Positions 9,186-17,202 of a DNA stretch of 64,000 nt are shown in pieces. A model generated the notes under the pieces. It did not search any database, was not told where the DNA came from, and was given only the letters and a program-made list of their open reading frames with translations. The DNA is taken from assembly GCA_045561235.1 (NCBI GenBank), contig JBJKYB010000002.1, positions 682,001 through 746,000 on the forward strand, given 5' to 3'. The DNA is from GCA-2705445 sp002705445 (lineage in GTDB: Bacteria; Pseudomonadota; Gammaproteobacteria; Poriferisulfidales; GCA-002705445). Position 1 is the first letter of the stretch; each line of letters starts with the position of its first letter. The translations under genes were made by a program, and so were the position numbers.

Positions 9186-9205
9186 GTACTAAAAAAAATA
9201 AGCTT

Positions 9206-10132
9206 ATGATAAATCAAAGAACAATAAAAAATACTATAAAAGCTACAGGTATAGGATTACATACTGGGAAAAAAATCACTTTAACTCTGATACCTGCACC
9301 ATCAAATACTGGAGTAATATTTACCAGAACAGATGTAAAGCCAGAAATTTCAATAAAAGCTTGTCCAGAAAATGTTGGTGATACGACTTTATCTACGACT
9401 TTAATTTCAAAAAGAGTAAAGGTTTCAACTGTCGAACATTTATTGTCTGCCATAGCAGGCTTAGGAATCGATAATCTTTTTGTACATTTAGACGGCCCTG
9501 AAGTTCCAATAATGGATGGTAGTGCTGGACCTTTTGTTTTTTTACTTCAGTCAGCTGGTATAAGAGAGCAAGAGAAATCGAAAAAATTTATTAGAATTCT
9601 AAAACCAATTCAAGTAAAAGATGTGGATACAGGAAAATGGGTTAAGTTTGCACCTTTTGAAGGTTTTAAAGTTGCATTCACAATAGGATTTGATCACCCA
9701 GTATTTAACGGTAAAACTCATAGTGCTGTGCTTGATTTTTCGACAGTTTCCTTTGTTAAGGAGGTTAGTAGAGCAAGAACGTTTGGATTTATGCGGGACG
9801 TTGAATTATTAAGATCAAAAAATTTAGCTTTAGGCGGAAGTTTAGATAATGCTGTGGTAGTTGATGACCATAGAGTTTTAAATGAAGATGGCTTAAGATA
9901 TGAAGATGAATTTGTAAAACATAAAATACTTGATGCTGTTGGAGACTTATATTTATTAGGCAAAAGCTTAATTGGTTCCTTTGAGGGCTACAAATCTGGA
10001 CATGATCTCAATAATAAATTACTTCGAAAACTAATAGAAAATAAAGATGCTTGGGAAGAGGTAGGATATAAGTCCTCTGAAGATCTACCGATAAATTATA
10101 TGGATGCATACAGTACTCCAGAAACAAGTTAA
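9206..10132 (+). CDS. lpxC: LpxC, UDP-3-O-acyl-GlcNAc deacetylase
   Basis: Zinc enzyme for the first committed step of lipid A synthesis, in the cytoplasm. Zinc ligands correspond to H78 in STVEHLLSA, H239 and D243 in FVKHKILDAVGDLYLLG, matching E. coli H79/H238/D242; TGIGLHTGK at the N-terminus and LGGSLDNAVV in the middle are also conserved. Length 308 is typical. It has its own promoter candidates upstream. Its stop codon shares the palindrome TTAA (10129-10132) with the stop of the convergent dciA gene, leaving no intergenic terminator. It implies a lipid A outer membrane. Confidence 0.97.
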   Translation: MINQRTIKNTIKATGIGLHTGKKITLTLIPAPSNTGVIFTRTDVKPEISIKACPENVGDTTLSTTLISKRVKVSTVEHLLSAIAGLGIDNLFVHLDGPEVPIMDGSAGPFVFLLQSAGIREQEKSKKFIRILKPIQVKDVDTGKWVKFAPFEGFKVAFTIGFDHPVFNGKTHSAVLDFSTVSFVKEVSRARTFGFMRDVELLRSKNLALGGSLDNAVVVDDHRVLNEDGLRYEDEFVKHKILDAVGDLYLLGKSLIGSFEGYKSGHDLNNKLLRKLIENKDAWEEVGYKSSEDLPINYMDAYSTPETS

Positions 10133-10416
10133 ATTAAAGGGTTTTTTATAATTTTAAACTTAATTTTAGTAATCTTTACTGTTAATAAATCATAGAATTT
10201 CGAATTGATGTCTTTAAGAATTTCACGTTGGTAATTTCTTGCTAAATTCAAATTTGAGCTATCAATTGCTCCTAAAACTAAAACCTCATCAATAATATTA
10301 CACGCATAGCATGAATTATTTGAATTTGTATATTTTACTAAGTAATTCGTAATAATTTCCAGTATTTTAGCTTTCTCTAATATACTTATATCTATTTGGC
10401 TGCTAATATTTTTCAT
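10129..10416 (-). CDS. dciA: DciA-like protein (DUF721), DnaB helicase loader candidate
   Basis: A 95-residue protein whose middle (VLVLGAIDSSNLNLARNYQR) resembles the DUF721 core, where a leucine/valine-rich strand is followed by a helix that in other species reads as a tryptophan/arginine-containing segment; it ends in a strand with KITKIKFKI. Sequence identity is low, so much of the call is positional: in Pseudomonas a DUF721 gene sits on the opposite strand between lpxC and an M23 peptidase gene next to secA, exactly as here. DciA loads the replicative helicase in bacteria lacking DnaC. Diverges from the M23 gene across 65 bases. Confidence 0.6.
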   Translation of the reverse strand: MKNISSQIDISILEKAKILEIITNYLVKYTNSNNSCYACNIIDEVLVLGAIDSSNLNLARNYQREILKDINSKFYDLLTVKITKIKFKIIKNPLI

Positions 10417-10481
10417 ATATATATAATATTTTTGAACTAAATTAGTTGTATAATAACTATCTTTAATAATATTTAAAAAAA

Positions 10482-11411
10482 ATGCAAATAATAATTTTCA
10501 AATCTAATAAAACTAAATCTTCTTCATATAAGATAAATGGTGTATTCTTTATATCATTTTTTATTTTATTAGTTGCTTTTACAACCTTTTTATTGAACTC
10601 TTCAGTATATTTTTATGGATATAAAACTGGTTATAAAGAATTATCTGAGGATAGATTGAATGATATAGCCAAATACGAAAAAGAAATAAATCTTATTAAA
10701 ATAGAAAATAAAAACAAAATGGATTTTTTTTCTAAAAAATTAATTACCATCTCTGCACAGATGGAAAATATCAATGCATTGGGAAATAAGATAGCGAAAA
10801 TAGCAAAAATAGATAAAAAAGATTTTGATTTTACTAGGCCAAAATATATTGGAGGAAAAAATAAAGTTAGTATTGAATTTGAATATGATTCTAATTTTGA
10901 TCTATACCTAGATGATATATTATTTGAACTTCAAAAAAAAGAAGATGAATTAAATTATACTAGTAGAATAATAAATAACTTAGAAATGAAAGAACAATTT
11001 TTCCCTGCGGGTTTTCCTTCAGAAAAAGGTCACATTTCTTCAAAATATGGAGATAGGGTGAATCCAATTTCAAAGAAAAAACACTTTCATAAAGGTATTG
11101 ATATAGCTTATAAATTAGAAACAGATATAATTGCTCTTGCCGCGGGCAAAGTTATATTTTCTGGAAAAAAATATGGCTATGGTAATTTAGTTATTATCGA
11201 TCACTTAAATGGATATACTACAAAATATGCTCACAATAATAGAAATTTAGTGAAAAAAGGCGATGTAATAAAAAAAGGACATATTATTGCAAAAATGGGT
11301 TCCACTGGACATTCAACAGGACCACATATACATCTTGAAGTTTTGAAAGATAATAAGAATATAAATCCAAATAAATTTATTCACTATCAAGAAAAATTTT
11401 CTAAAGATTAA
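10482..11411 (+). CDS. M23 family metallopeptidase, membrane-anchored
   Basis: A single N-terminal membrane helix (about residues 18-40) precedes a coiled, lysine/glutamate-rich periplasmic region (about 50-165) and a C-terminal LytM domain. Zinc-site motifs are HKGIDIA (H and D) and GPHIHLEV (HxH), with GYGNLVIIDH, TTKYAH and GHIIAKMGSTGHSTG between them, so it should be an active peptidoglycan endopeptidase rather than an EnvC-like activator. The same type of gene lies between lpxC/dciA and secA in Pseudomonas. It ends 20 bases before secA. Confidence 0.88.
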   Translation: MQIIIFKSNKTKSSSYKINGVFFISFFILLVAFTTFLLNSSVYFYGYKTGYKELSEDRLNDIAKYEKEINLIKIENKNKMDFFSKKLITISAQMENINALGNKIAKIAKIDKKDFDFTRPKYIGGKNKVSIEFEYDSNFDLYLDDILFELQKKEDELNYTSRIINNLEMKEQFFPAGFPSEKGHISSKYGDRVNPISKKKHFHKGIDIAYKLETDIIALAAGKVIFSGKKYGYGNLVIIDHLNGYTTKYAHNNRNLVKKGDVIKKGHIIAKMGSTGHSTGPHIHLEVLKDNKNINPNKFIHYQEKFSKD

Positions 11412-11431
11412 AAAATTTTGTAGGTAATTTT

Positions 11432-13990
11432 ATGAGTATTCTAAAAAAAATTGTTGGAAGTAGGAATGATAGAATTCTTAAAAATTATAGGAAAATTTTA
11501 AACGACGTAAATTCATTATCAGATGAGATAAAAAAAATTGAAGATTCTGATTTTAAGGGTATTACTAATTCACTTAAGAAAGATTACTCTGAAGGAAAAG
11601 CTTTAGACGATATTCTCCCATATGCGTATGCATTAGTACGTGAAGCCTCTGAAAGAGTTATGAAAATGAGACATTTTGATGAGCAGATTCTCGGCGGCAT
11701 AGCTTTGCATAATGGTAAGATAGCAGAAATGAAAACAGGCGAAGGTAAAACTTTAGTAGCTACGCTTCCAGCATACTTAAATGCCTTAACTGGAAATGGA
11801 GTTCATATCATAACAGTTAATGATTACCTAGCTAAGCGTGATTGTGAATGGATGTCAACATTATATAATTTTTTAGGATTGTCAACAGGTGTAATATTAT
11901 CTAAGCAAAGTTTAGAGGAAAAAAAGAACGCTTATGCTTCTGATATAATTTATGGGACAAATAATGAATTTGGTTTTGATTATTTAAGAGATAATATGGT
12001 TTATAAAATAGACCAGAAAGTACAAAATAATCTAAATTATGCTATTGTTGATGAAGTTGATTCAATTCTTATTGATGAAGCTAGAACCCCACTTATAATA
12101 TCTGGCGCAACAAATGAAAGCTCTAAGTTATATAAAAAAATAAATAGTTTCGTAAAAAATTTAAAATACGGAAAAGAAGATGACGAAAATGGAGATTTTT
12201 TTCTAGAAGAGAAAACAAAACAAGCCTATCTTTCCGAGAAAGGACATGAGACATATGAAAATCTATTAATTAAAAATAAAGTTATTAAAGAAAATGAAAG
12301 TCTTTACGACCCAAATTTAATAAATTTGCTTCATTACATTACAACCGCATTAAGAGCTCATCACTTATTTACAAAAAATATTGATTATATAGTAGAGGAT
12401 TCAAAGGTTATAATCATCGATGAATTTACTGGAAGAAAAATGCCAGGAAGGAGATGGGGAGACGGTTTACATCAAGCAATTGAAGCCAAAGAAAATTTAT
12501 CTATAGAAAACGAAAATCAAACTTTAGCATCAATAACTTTCCAAAACTATTTTAGAATTTATGAGAAACTTTCTGGAATGACAGGGACTGCAGATACAGA
12601 AGCTCAAGAATTTCAAGAGATATATAAGTTGGAAGTATTATTAATTCCACCTCACAAAAAAATGATTAGAAAAGATTATAGTGACCTTGTTTTTTTAACG
12701 ATGAAAGAAAAATATAATGCAATTATAGATGATGTTAAAAATTGTAGAGAAAAAAATCAGCCTGTTTTGATTGGAACTGCTTCAATTGAATCATCAGAAT
12801 ATTTATCGAAAGCTTTAAATATAGAAAAAATTGAGCACAATGTTTTAAACGCAAAACAACATGAGAGAGAATCTATAATAATCGAAGATGCAGGTACACC
12901 TGGTAGAGTAACTATAGCTACTAATATGGCAGGGAGAGGAACAGATATAGTGCTTGGTGGAAAAATAAAAGATAGTTTAAATGGATGGGAAAAATCAAAT
13001 AAAGACGTTATAGATAGTGGAGGTTTACATGTGATTGGGACAGAAAGACATGAGTCAAGGAGGGTAGACAATCAATTAAGAGGGAGATCTGGAAGACAAG
13101 GAGATCCCGGGTCTTCCCGATTTTATCTTTCACTAGAAGATAATTTAATGAGAATTTTTGCTTCTGAAAAAGTTAGCGCACTAATGAAAAAGCTTGGAAT
13201 GGAAAAAGGAGAGGCTATAGAGCATAATTGGGTCACCAAAGCTATAGGAAATGCTCAAAAAAAAGTCGAGGGACATAATTTTGATATTAGAAAACATCTT
13301 TTAGATTATGATGACGTAGCAAATGAACAAAGAAAATATATATACGATAAAAGAGATACTTTTTTATATAAAGAGAATAGAAAAGAAATTTTAGAAATAA
13401 TTTTAAGAGAAGTATTCGAAGAACTTATTGATAGTTATATTAATATTAGCGAAAAAAGTAACGAGATAGACGATATTCTGCAAAGAGATTTTCAATTAGA
13501 AATTAATGCAAAAGAAATAATAAAAAACTCCTCCAAAAAAGAAGATGCAATAGAAAAAATTATTAATGAAATTATCTTAATTTACGAAAAAAATATTTTA
13601 AATTTACCAGAAGATATTTATATTGAAATGATTAAGGATATATTTATAAATATAATAGATAAATCATGGATAGAGCACATACAGTCAATGGAATACTTAA
13701 GACAAGGAATTGGTTTGAGAAGCTATGCGCAAAAAAATCCAAAACAAGAATATAAAAGAGAAGCGTTTGAAATGTTTTCTGCAATGCAAAGTAGTGTACA
13801 CTATACTTTTATCAGTTTATTATTTAGACTAGATTACAGTTCTATAAATATAAAAAAAGATCTCCCAGAGAAAAAGACCTTAGCTAGTAGTCATGGAGAA
13901 ATAAATTTAGGTAATCAAAAACAAATAAAGCAAGCAAGTAAGAATGCTAGAAAAAGAAGTAGAAAATTAAAGAAAAAAAGAAAAAAGTAA
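11432..13990 (+). CDS. secA: SecA, preprotein translocase ATPase without zinc tail
   Basis: Motor of Sec-dependent export at the inner membrane. Walker A GEGKT is at residues 103-107, GTNNEFGFDYLRDNM and the DEVDSILIDEARTPL Walker B follow, then GMTGTADTEA, the second nucleotide domain with TNMAGRGTDIVLGG and RGRSGRQGDPGSSRF, and the helical scaffold with DYDDVANEQRK. Length is 852 versus 901 in E. coli. The C-terminal zinc finger (CxCxSGxxxKxCH) that binds SecB and lipids is missing; the protein ends in a basic tail ARKRSRKLKKKRKK. No zinc motif is found in any frame past the stop. Confidence 0.97.
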   Translation: MSILKKIVGSRNDRILKNYRKILNDVNSLSDEIKKIEDSDFKGITNSLKKDYSEGKALDDILPYAYALVREASERVMKMRHFDEQILGGIALHNGKIAEMKTGEGKTLVATLPAYLNALTGNGVHIITVNDYLAKRDCEWMSTLYNFLGLSTGVILSKQSLEEKKNAYASDIIYGTNNEFGFDYLRDNMVYKIDQKVQNNLNYAIVDEVDSILIDEARTPLIISGATNESSKLYKKINSFVKNLKYGKEDDENGDFFLEEKTKQAYLSEKGHETYENLLIKNKVIKENESLYDPNLINLLHYITTALRAHHLFTKNIDYIVEDSKVIIIDEFTGRKMPGRRWGDGLHQAIEAKENLSIENENQTLASITFQNYFRIYEKLSGMTGTADTEAQEFQEIYKLEVLLIPPHKKMIRKDYSDLVFLTMKEKYNAIIDDVKNCREKNQPVLIGTASIESSEYLSKALNIEKIEHNVLNAKQHERESIIIEDAGTPGRVTIATNMAGRGTDIVLGGKIKDSLNGWEKSNKDVIDSGGLHVIGTERHESRRVDNQLRGRSGRQGDPGSSRFYLSLEDNLMRIFASEKVSALMKKLGMEKGEAIEHNWVTKAIGNAQKKVEGHNFDIRKHLLDYDDVANEQRKYIYDKRDTFLYKENRKEILEIILREVFEELIDSYINISEKSNEIDDILQRDFQLEINAKEIIKNSSKKEDAIEKIINEIILIYEKNILNLPEDIYIEMIKDIFINIIDKSWIEHIQSMEYLRQGIGLRSYAQKNPKQEYKREAFEMFSAMQSSVHYTFISLLFRLDYSSINIKKDLPEKKTLASSHGEINLGNQKQIKQASKNARKRSRKLKKKRKK

Positions 13991-14026
13991 TATTTTGTTT
14001 GTAAACTAAAGTAAAAGAAACTCGAA

Positions 14027-15238
14027 ATGTTAAAAAAAAAAGATATTAAAATTTATCCTGTTGAGGGAATTAAATTAGGTTCTGTGCATTCAAAAATGTA
14101 CCAAAAGAGAAGATATGATCTCTCAATTATTGAACTTTGTAAAAATACAATAATCTCTGGAGTCTTCACTAATAATAAAGTCAAAGCCGCACCTGTCTTA
14201 ATAACTCAAAAACATATTAAAAATAAAAATCTAAAGTATTTAATTGTAAATGCAGGAAATGCAAATGCAGGAACTGGTGTTCAAGGTATAAATGATATTA
14301 AAAAATATTGTAAAAAGTTATCAGATATTTCGTCGTGTGCATTTGAAAATATCCTTATTTTTTCTACAGGTGTTATTGGTGAAAGAATTAAAGTTGATAA
14401 TATAAATAAAGCGATACCAATTCTTTTTAAGAAATTAAAACAAGATAATTGGCTAAATTTTTCCAAATCTATTTTGACTACAGATACATGTATTAAACTT
14501 GTATCAAAAAAAATACAAATAAAAAATGAACCAGTAGTGATTACGGGTGTAGCAAAAGGATCAGGAATGATAATGCCAAATATGGCAACAATGCTATCAT
14601 TCGTGGCTACAAATTTAAAAATATCTAAAAAAGAACTAGATAAAATGCTTATCAGGCTTACAGAAAAGTCGTATAACATGATAACTGTTGACGGAGATAC
14701 TTCTACTAATGATTCAAGTATCTTAATCTCCTCAGGAAAATCTAAAATAAACTATAAGCAACTAAATTCTAGAGAAAAAAGTAAATTCGATAATTGTATT
14801 GAATCATTATATCAAGAGTTAGCAAAGAAAATAATAAAAGATGCTGAAGGAGCAACAAAGTTTATTACTATTAATATTAAGAAAGCCAAAAATAAAAATA
14901 TCGGAAAAAATGTTGGTATGTCTATAGCAAACTCATCTCTAGTTAAAACAGCATTATTTGCTGAGGATCCAAATTGGGGAAGAATACTTTCTGCAATTGG
15001 AAATTCAAATATAGATAAAAGTTCTATATCAAATTTAGAAATTTATATAGGAAAATATTTAGTCTTTAAAAATAATAAACTATATAAAAAATATAATGAA
15101 AGCTTGGTAGCAAGATATTTGAAAAATAAAAATATTGACTTGAATATTTTTTTAAATAACGGGAAGTATAACATTACTGTTTGGACATCAGATTTAACAT
15201 ACCAATATATTAAAATTAATGCCGAATATAGAACTTAA
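14027..15238 (+). CDS. argJ: ArgJ, glutamate N-acetyltransferase / ornithine acetyltransferase
   Basis: Bifunctional enzyme of the cyclic arginine pathway, recycling acetyl from N-acetylornithine to glutamate. It is a self-cleaving Ntn-type protein; the cleavage/nucleophile block GVAKGSGMIMPNMATML is intact with the nucleophile at T188, and GVFTNNKVKAAPV, NAGNANAGTG and AEDPNWGRI are family signatures. Length 403 is standard. The downstream thiE-like gene starts inside its last codons (20-base overlap). Whether it has the NAGS activity as well as the ornithine acetyltransferase activity cannot be read from sequence. Confidence 0.95.
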   Translation: MLKKKDIKIYPVEGIKLGSVHSKMYQKRRYDLSIIELCKNTIISGVFTNNKVKAAPVLITQKHIKNKNLKYLIVNAGNANAGTGVQGINDIKKYCKKLSDISSCAFENILIFSTGVIGERIKVDNINKAIPILFKKLKQDNWLNFSKSILTTDTCIKLVSKKIQIKNEPVVITGVAKGSGMIMPNMATMLSFVATNLKISKKELDKMLIRLTEKSYNMITVDGDTSTNDSSILISSGKSKINYKQLNSREKSKFDNCIESLYQELAKKIIKDAEGATKFITINIKKAKNKNIGKNVGMSIANSSLVKTALFAEDPNWGRILSAIGNSNIDKSSISNLEIYIGKYLVFKNNKLYKKYNESLVARYLKNKNIDLNIFLNNGKYNITVWTSDLTYQYIKINAEYRT

Positions 15239-15812
15239 TATAAAAAAATATGATAAGTATTTTATTACTCCAGATTATAATAATAATAATTCACGGAGTT
15301 ACTTTAAAAAAATTGAGAAAATATTAGAATATGGTGTTAAATTACTTCAGTTCAGGTCAAAAAATCTTTCTAAGGACCAATATAATAACATTTCTAAAAA
15401 AATCTATGATATTTGTATAAAATATGATTCATATTATATTATAAATGATTTTAATAACTTTAAAAATAACACATATTGCGATGGTGTTCACTTAACATCA
15501 GATAATCTTTTGTATTATAATTCCTATAATATTCCTTCAGATTATATTGTTGTTGGATCATGTCATAACGAAAAAGAAATAGATATATGTAACAGTAATA
15601 GTTTTAATTTTATTGTAGTTTCTCCAATATTTGACACAGGAAAAAAAGAAGGATTCGGATGGGACAAGTTTCAATATTTTACTAATAAATCAAGTGCACC
15701 AGTTTTTGCATTAGGTGGTATGAATTATAAGAGGGATATAAGCCTCGTAAAAGAGCATGGAGGGCATGGAATAGCTTCGATGTCATACTTTCACAACTTA
15801 TTTGATGTTTGA
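15219..15812 (+). CDS. ThiE/TenI-like thiamine phosphate synthase domain protein
   Basis: TIM-barrel protein of the thiamine phosphate synthase family: QFRSKNLSKDQY resembles the diphosphate-binding QxRxK strand, then INDF, DGVHLTSDNL, GSCHNEKEI, FIVVSPIFDTGKKEGFGWDKF and FALGGM. The SCH motif and the GW-F motif are those of the C-terminal half of the long Nudix/MutT-ThiE fusion proteins that lie next to argJ in Pseudomonas. Here only this half exists; there is no MutT domain between argJ and this start. It is short (197) and diverged, so catalytic activity is uncertain. Its end overlaps the convergent zapD by 15 bases. Confidence 0.78.
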   Translation: MPNIELNIKKYDKYFITPDYNNNNSRSYFKKIEKILEYGVKLLQFRSKNLSKDQYNNISKKIYDICIKYDSYYIINDFNNFKNNTYCDGVHLTSDNLLYYNSYNIPSDYIVVGSCHNEKEIDICNSNSFNFIVVSPIFDTGKKEGFGWDKFQYFTNKSSAPVFALGGMNYKRDISLVKEHGGHGIASMSYFHNLFDV

Positions 15813-16571
15813 TAATGAAATGCCAAAATCAAGTTTTTCCTCAATGGGTTTTGACTGCCTATTGGCTCCATAGGATGTTTTAAACATAATATTAATGTTT
15901 TGAGGATTTACACTAATATCTGGATAAATATTTATATTTTTTTCTAATTTGATTCTTACTAAATCAGTTTTATCGGATTTATCAAGTTTCATTTCAAAAT
16001 AAGAATCATTGCTAGAAAAGTACTCAAATTTTGAAATAGTTCTTTTAAAATCTAAAAGTAGTATAGAGGAAATAAAAATCGGCTTGAAGGGAGAATACCA
16101 ATTATTTATATTTTCTAAAATAAATGTTTTATTAGATGATAAAAAATTTAAATAAGATGGCATATCAAAGAAATTATCTCCAGCAGGAATATGCGATTTA
16201 CTTTTTATTTGCATTAAAAAATCATTATCTGTAATTGATCTCGAGGGACTACAATCAGTACTGTTCAATTTATCTATATTTGATTGCATTTCAGTATAAA
16301 ATTTATCATAGTCACTAAGTTCAATAGAATTATTTTTTTTTAAAATTTCTAAAAGATGTAAATTTTTTTCTAAATCTTTTAAAAGCTCAATCTTAATATT
16401 TATACGAAAAATAAAGTCAGACATTTCTATTAACGTTGAGATTGATGACTTAATCGACCACATATCATGCTGTTTCACTGCACAATTAAATTTTTCATCT
16501 AAATACTCGCATTTTAAAAAATTTCTAACATTTTCTGTGATTGGTTGCTCATATATTATATAGTTATTCAT
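15798..16571 (-). CDS. zapD: ZapD, FtsZ-bundling division protein
   Basis: Cytosolic protein that crosslinks FtsZ filaments. The N-terminus IIYEQPITENVRNFLKCEYL aligns with the E. coli opening (FEHPLNEKMRTWLRIEFL), ELLKDLEKN matches ELLKELDRQ, SHIPAGDNFFDMPSYLNFL matches the IPGG-FDLP region, and the end EEKLDFGISL matches PERLDFELAC. Length 257 compares with 247. It follows coaE with a 4-base overlap (ATGA-type), the same coaE-zapD order as in E. coli. Its presence implies that an FtsZ is encoded elsewhere, although ftsZ is missing from the dcw cluster. Confidence 0.88.
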   Translation of the reverse strand: MNNYIIYEQPITENVRNFLKCEYLDEKFNCAVKQHDMWSIKSSISTLIEMSDFIFRINIKIELLKDLEKNLHLLEILKKNNSIELSDYDKFYTEMQSNIDKLNSTDCSPSRSITDNDFLMQIKSKSHIPAGDNFFDMPSYLNFLSSNKTFILENINNWYSPFKPIFISSILLLDFKRTISKFEYFSSNDSYFEMKLDKSDKTDLVRIKLEKNINIYPDISVNPQNINIMFKTSYGANRQSKPIEEKLDFGISLSNIK

Positions 16572-17131
16572 ATTTTATTTATTATTGTTAAAATTTCTCT
16601 TGTAAGATTTTCTAGAGTGCTATTATTATCAATTTTAAAGTCACAATTTTTTTCATATATATCAATTGTCTTTTGGTATTCAAAAATATTATCTATCATT
16701 TTCTTGTTGTAATAATTTCTAGATTCGACTCTTTTTCTTCTAATTTCTTCTCTAGAAAAAATATATATTACCTTGTATTTTTTAAAAATTTCAAAATTCT
16801 TGATAATTGGTACTGTAAAAATAATTTTATCATTATATAGTTGTTCTATCTTTTGAAATTCTTTGAAAACATGTGGCTGAATGTAATCCTCAACTTTATT
16901 CAATACCGTATAATCTGTGAAAATTATTTTTCTTAATAGACTTATATCAATTTCTCCATCTTTTACTGATTCCGGTATTATTTTTTGTATATTTTTTATA
17001 ATATTATTTTTTTTATACAAATCTCTTACTATATTATCTGCGCAAAAGCATGAGTAATTAAAATTTTGAAATATTTTTTGGGCCTCTGACTTTCCAGCTC
17101 CAATTTGCCCAGTTAATATATATATACTCAA
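16568..17131 (-). CDS. coaE: CoaE, dephospho-CoA kinase
   Basis: Last step of CoA synthesis, phosphorylating dephospho-CoA with ATP. The P-loop TGQIGAGKS begins about six residues in, followed by CFCADNIVRDLY (CoA-binding), QPHVFKEF and FTVPIIKNFE, then a lid region with RRKRVESRN. The longer open frame begins with ATG at 17176, but family members start just before the P-loop and a TTG at 17131 with AAGG eight bases upstream gives that start (187 residues), so it is preferred. Several usual residues are substituted and the protein is diverged. Divergent to nadE. Confidence 0.86.
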   Translation of the reverse strand: MSIYILTGQIGAGKSEAQKIFQNFNYSCFCADNIVRDLYKKNNIIKNIQKIIPESVKDGEIDISLLRKIIFTDYTVLNKVEDYIQPHVFKEFQKIEQLYNDKIIFTVPIIKNFEIFKKYKVIYIFSREEIRRKRVESRNYYNKKMIDNIFEYQKTIDIYEKNCDFKIDNNSTLENLTREILTIINKI

Positions 17132-17202
17132 GTTAAATACCTTCACATTTTTGTTCAAATATATGTTATATATCATATATTAATCGGAGTTTTTTGCACA
17201 TT

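Noticed and set aside
9097..9205. A residual ftsZ fragment in the ftsA-lpxC gap
   Set aside because: Translating the gap in all frames gives nothing resembling FtsZ ends; it looks like pure regulatory sequence.
14281..14679. 132-codon open frame antisense to argJ
   Set aside because: Antisense shadow of a conserved gene containing the ArgJ cleavage site; no start signals or recognisable protein.
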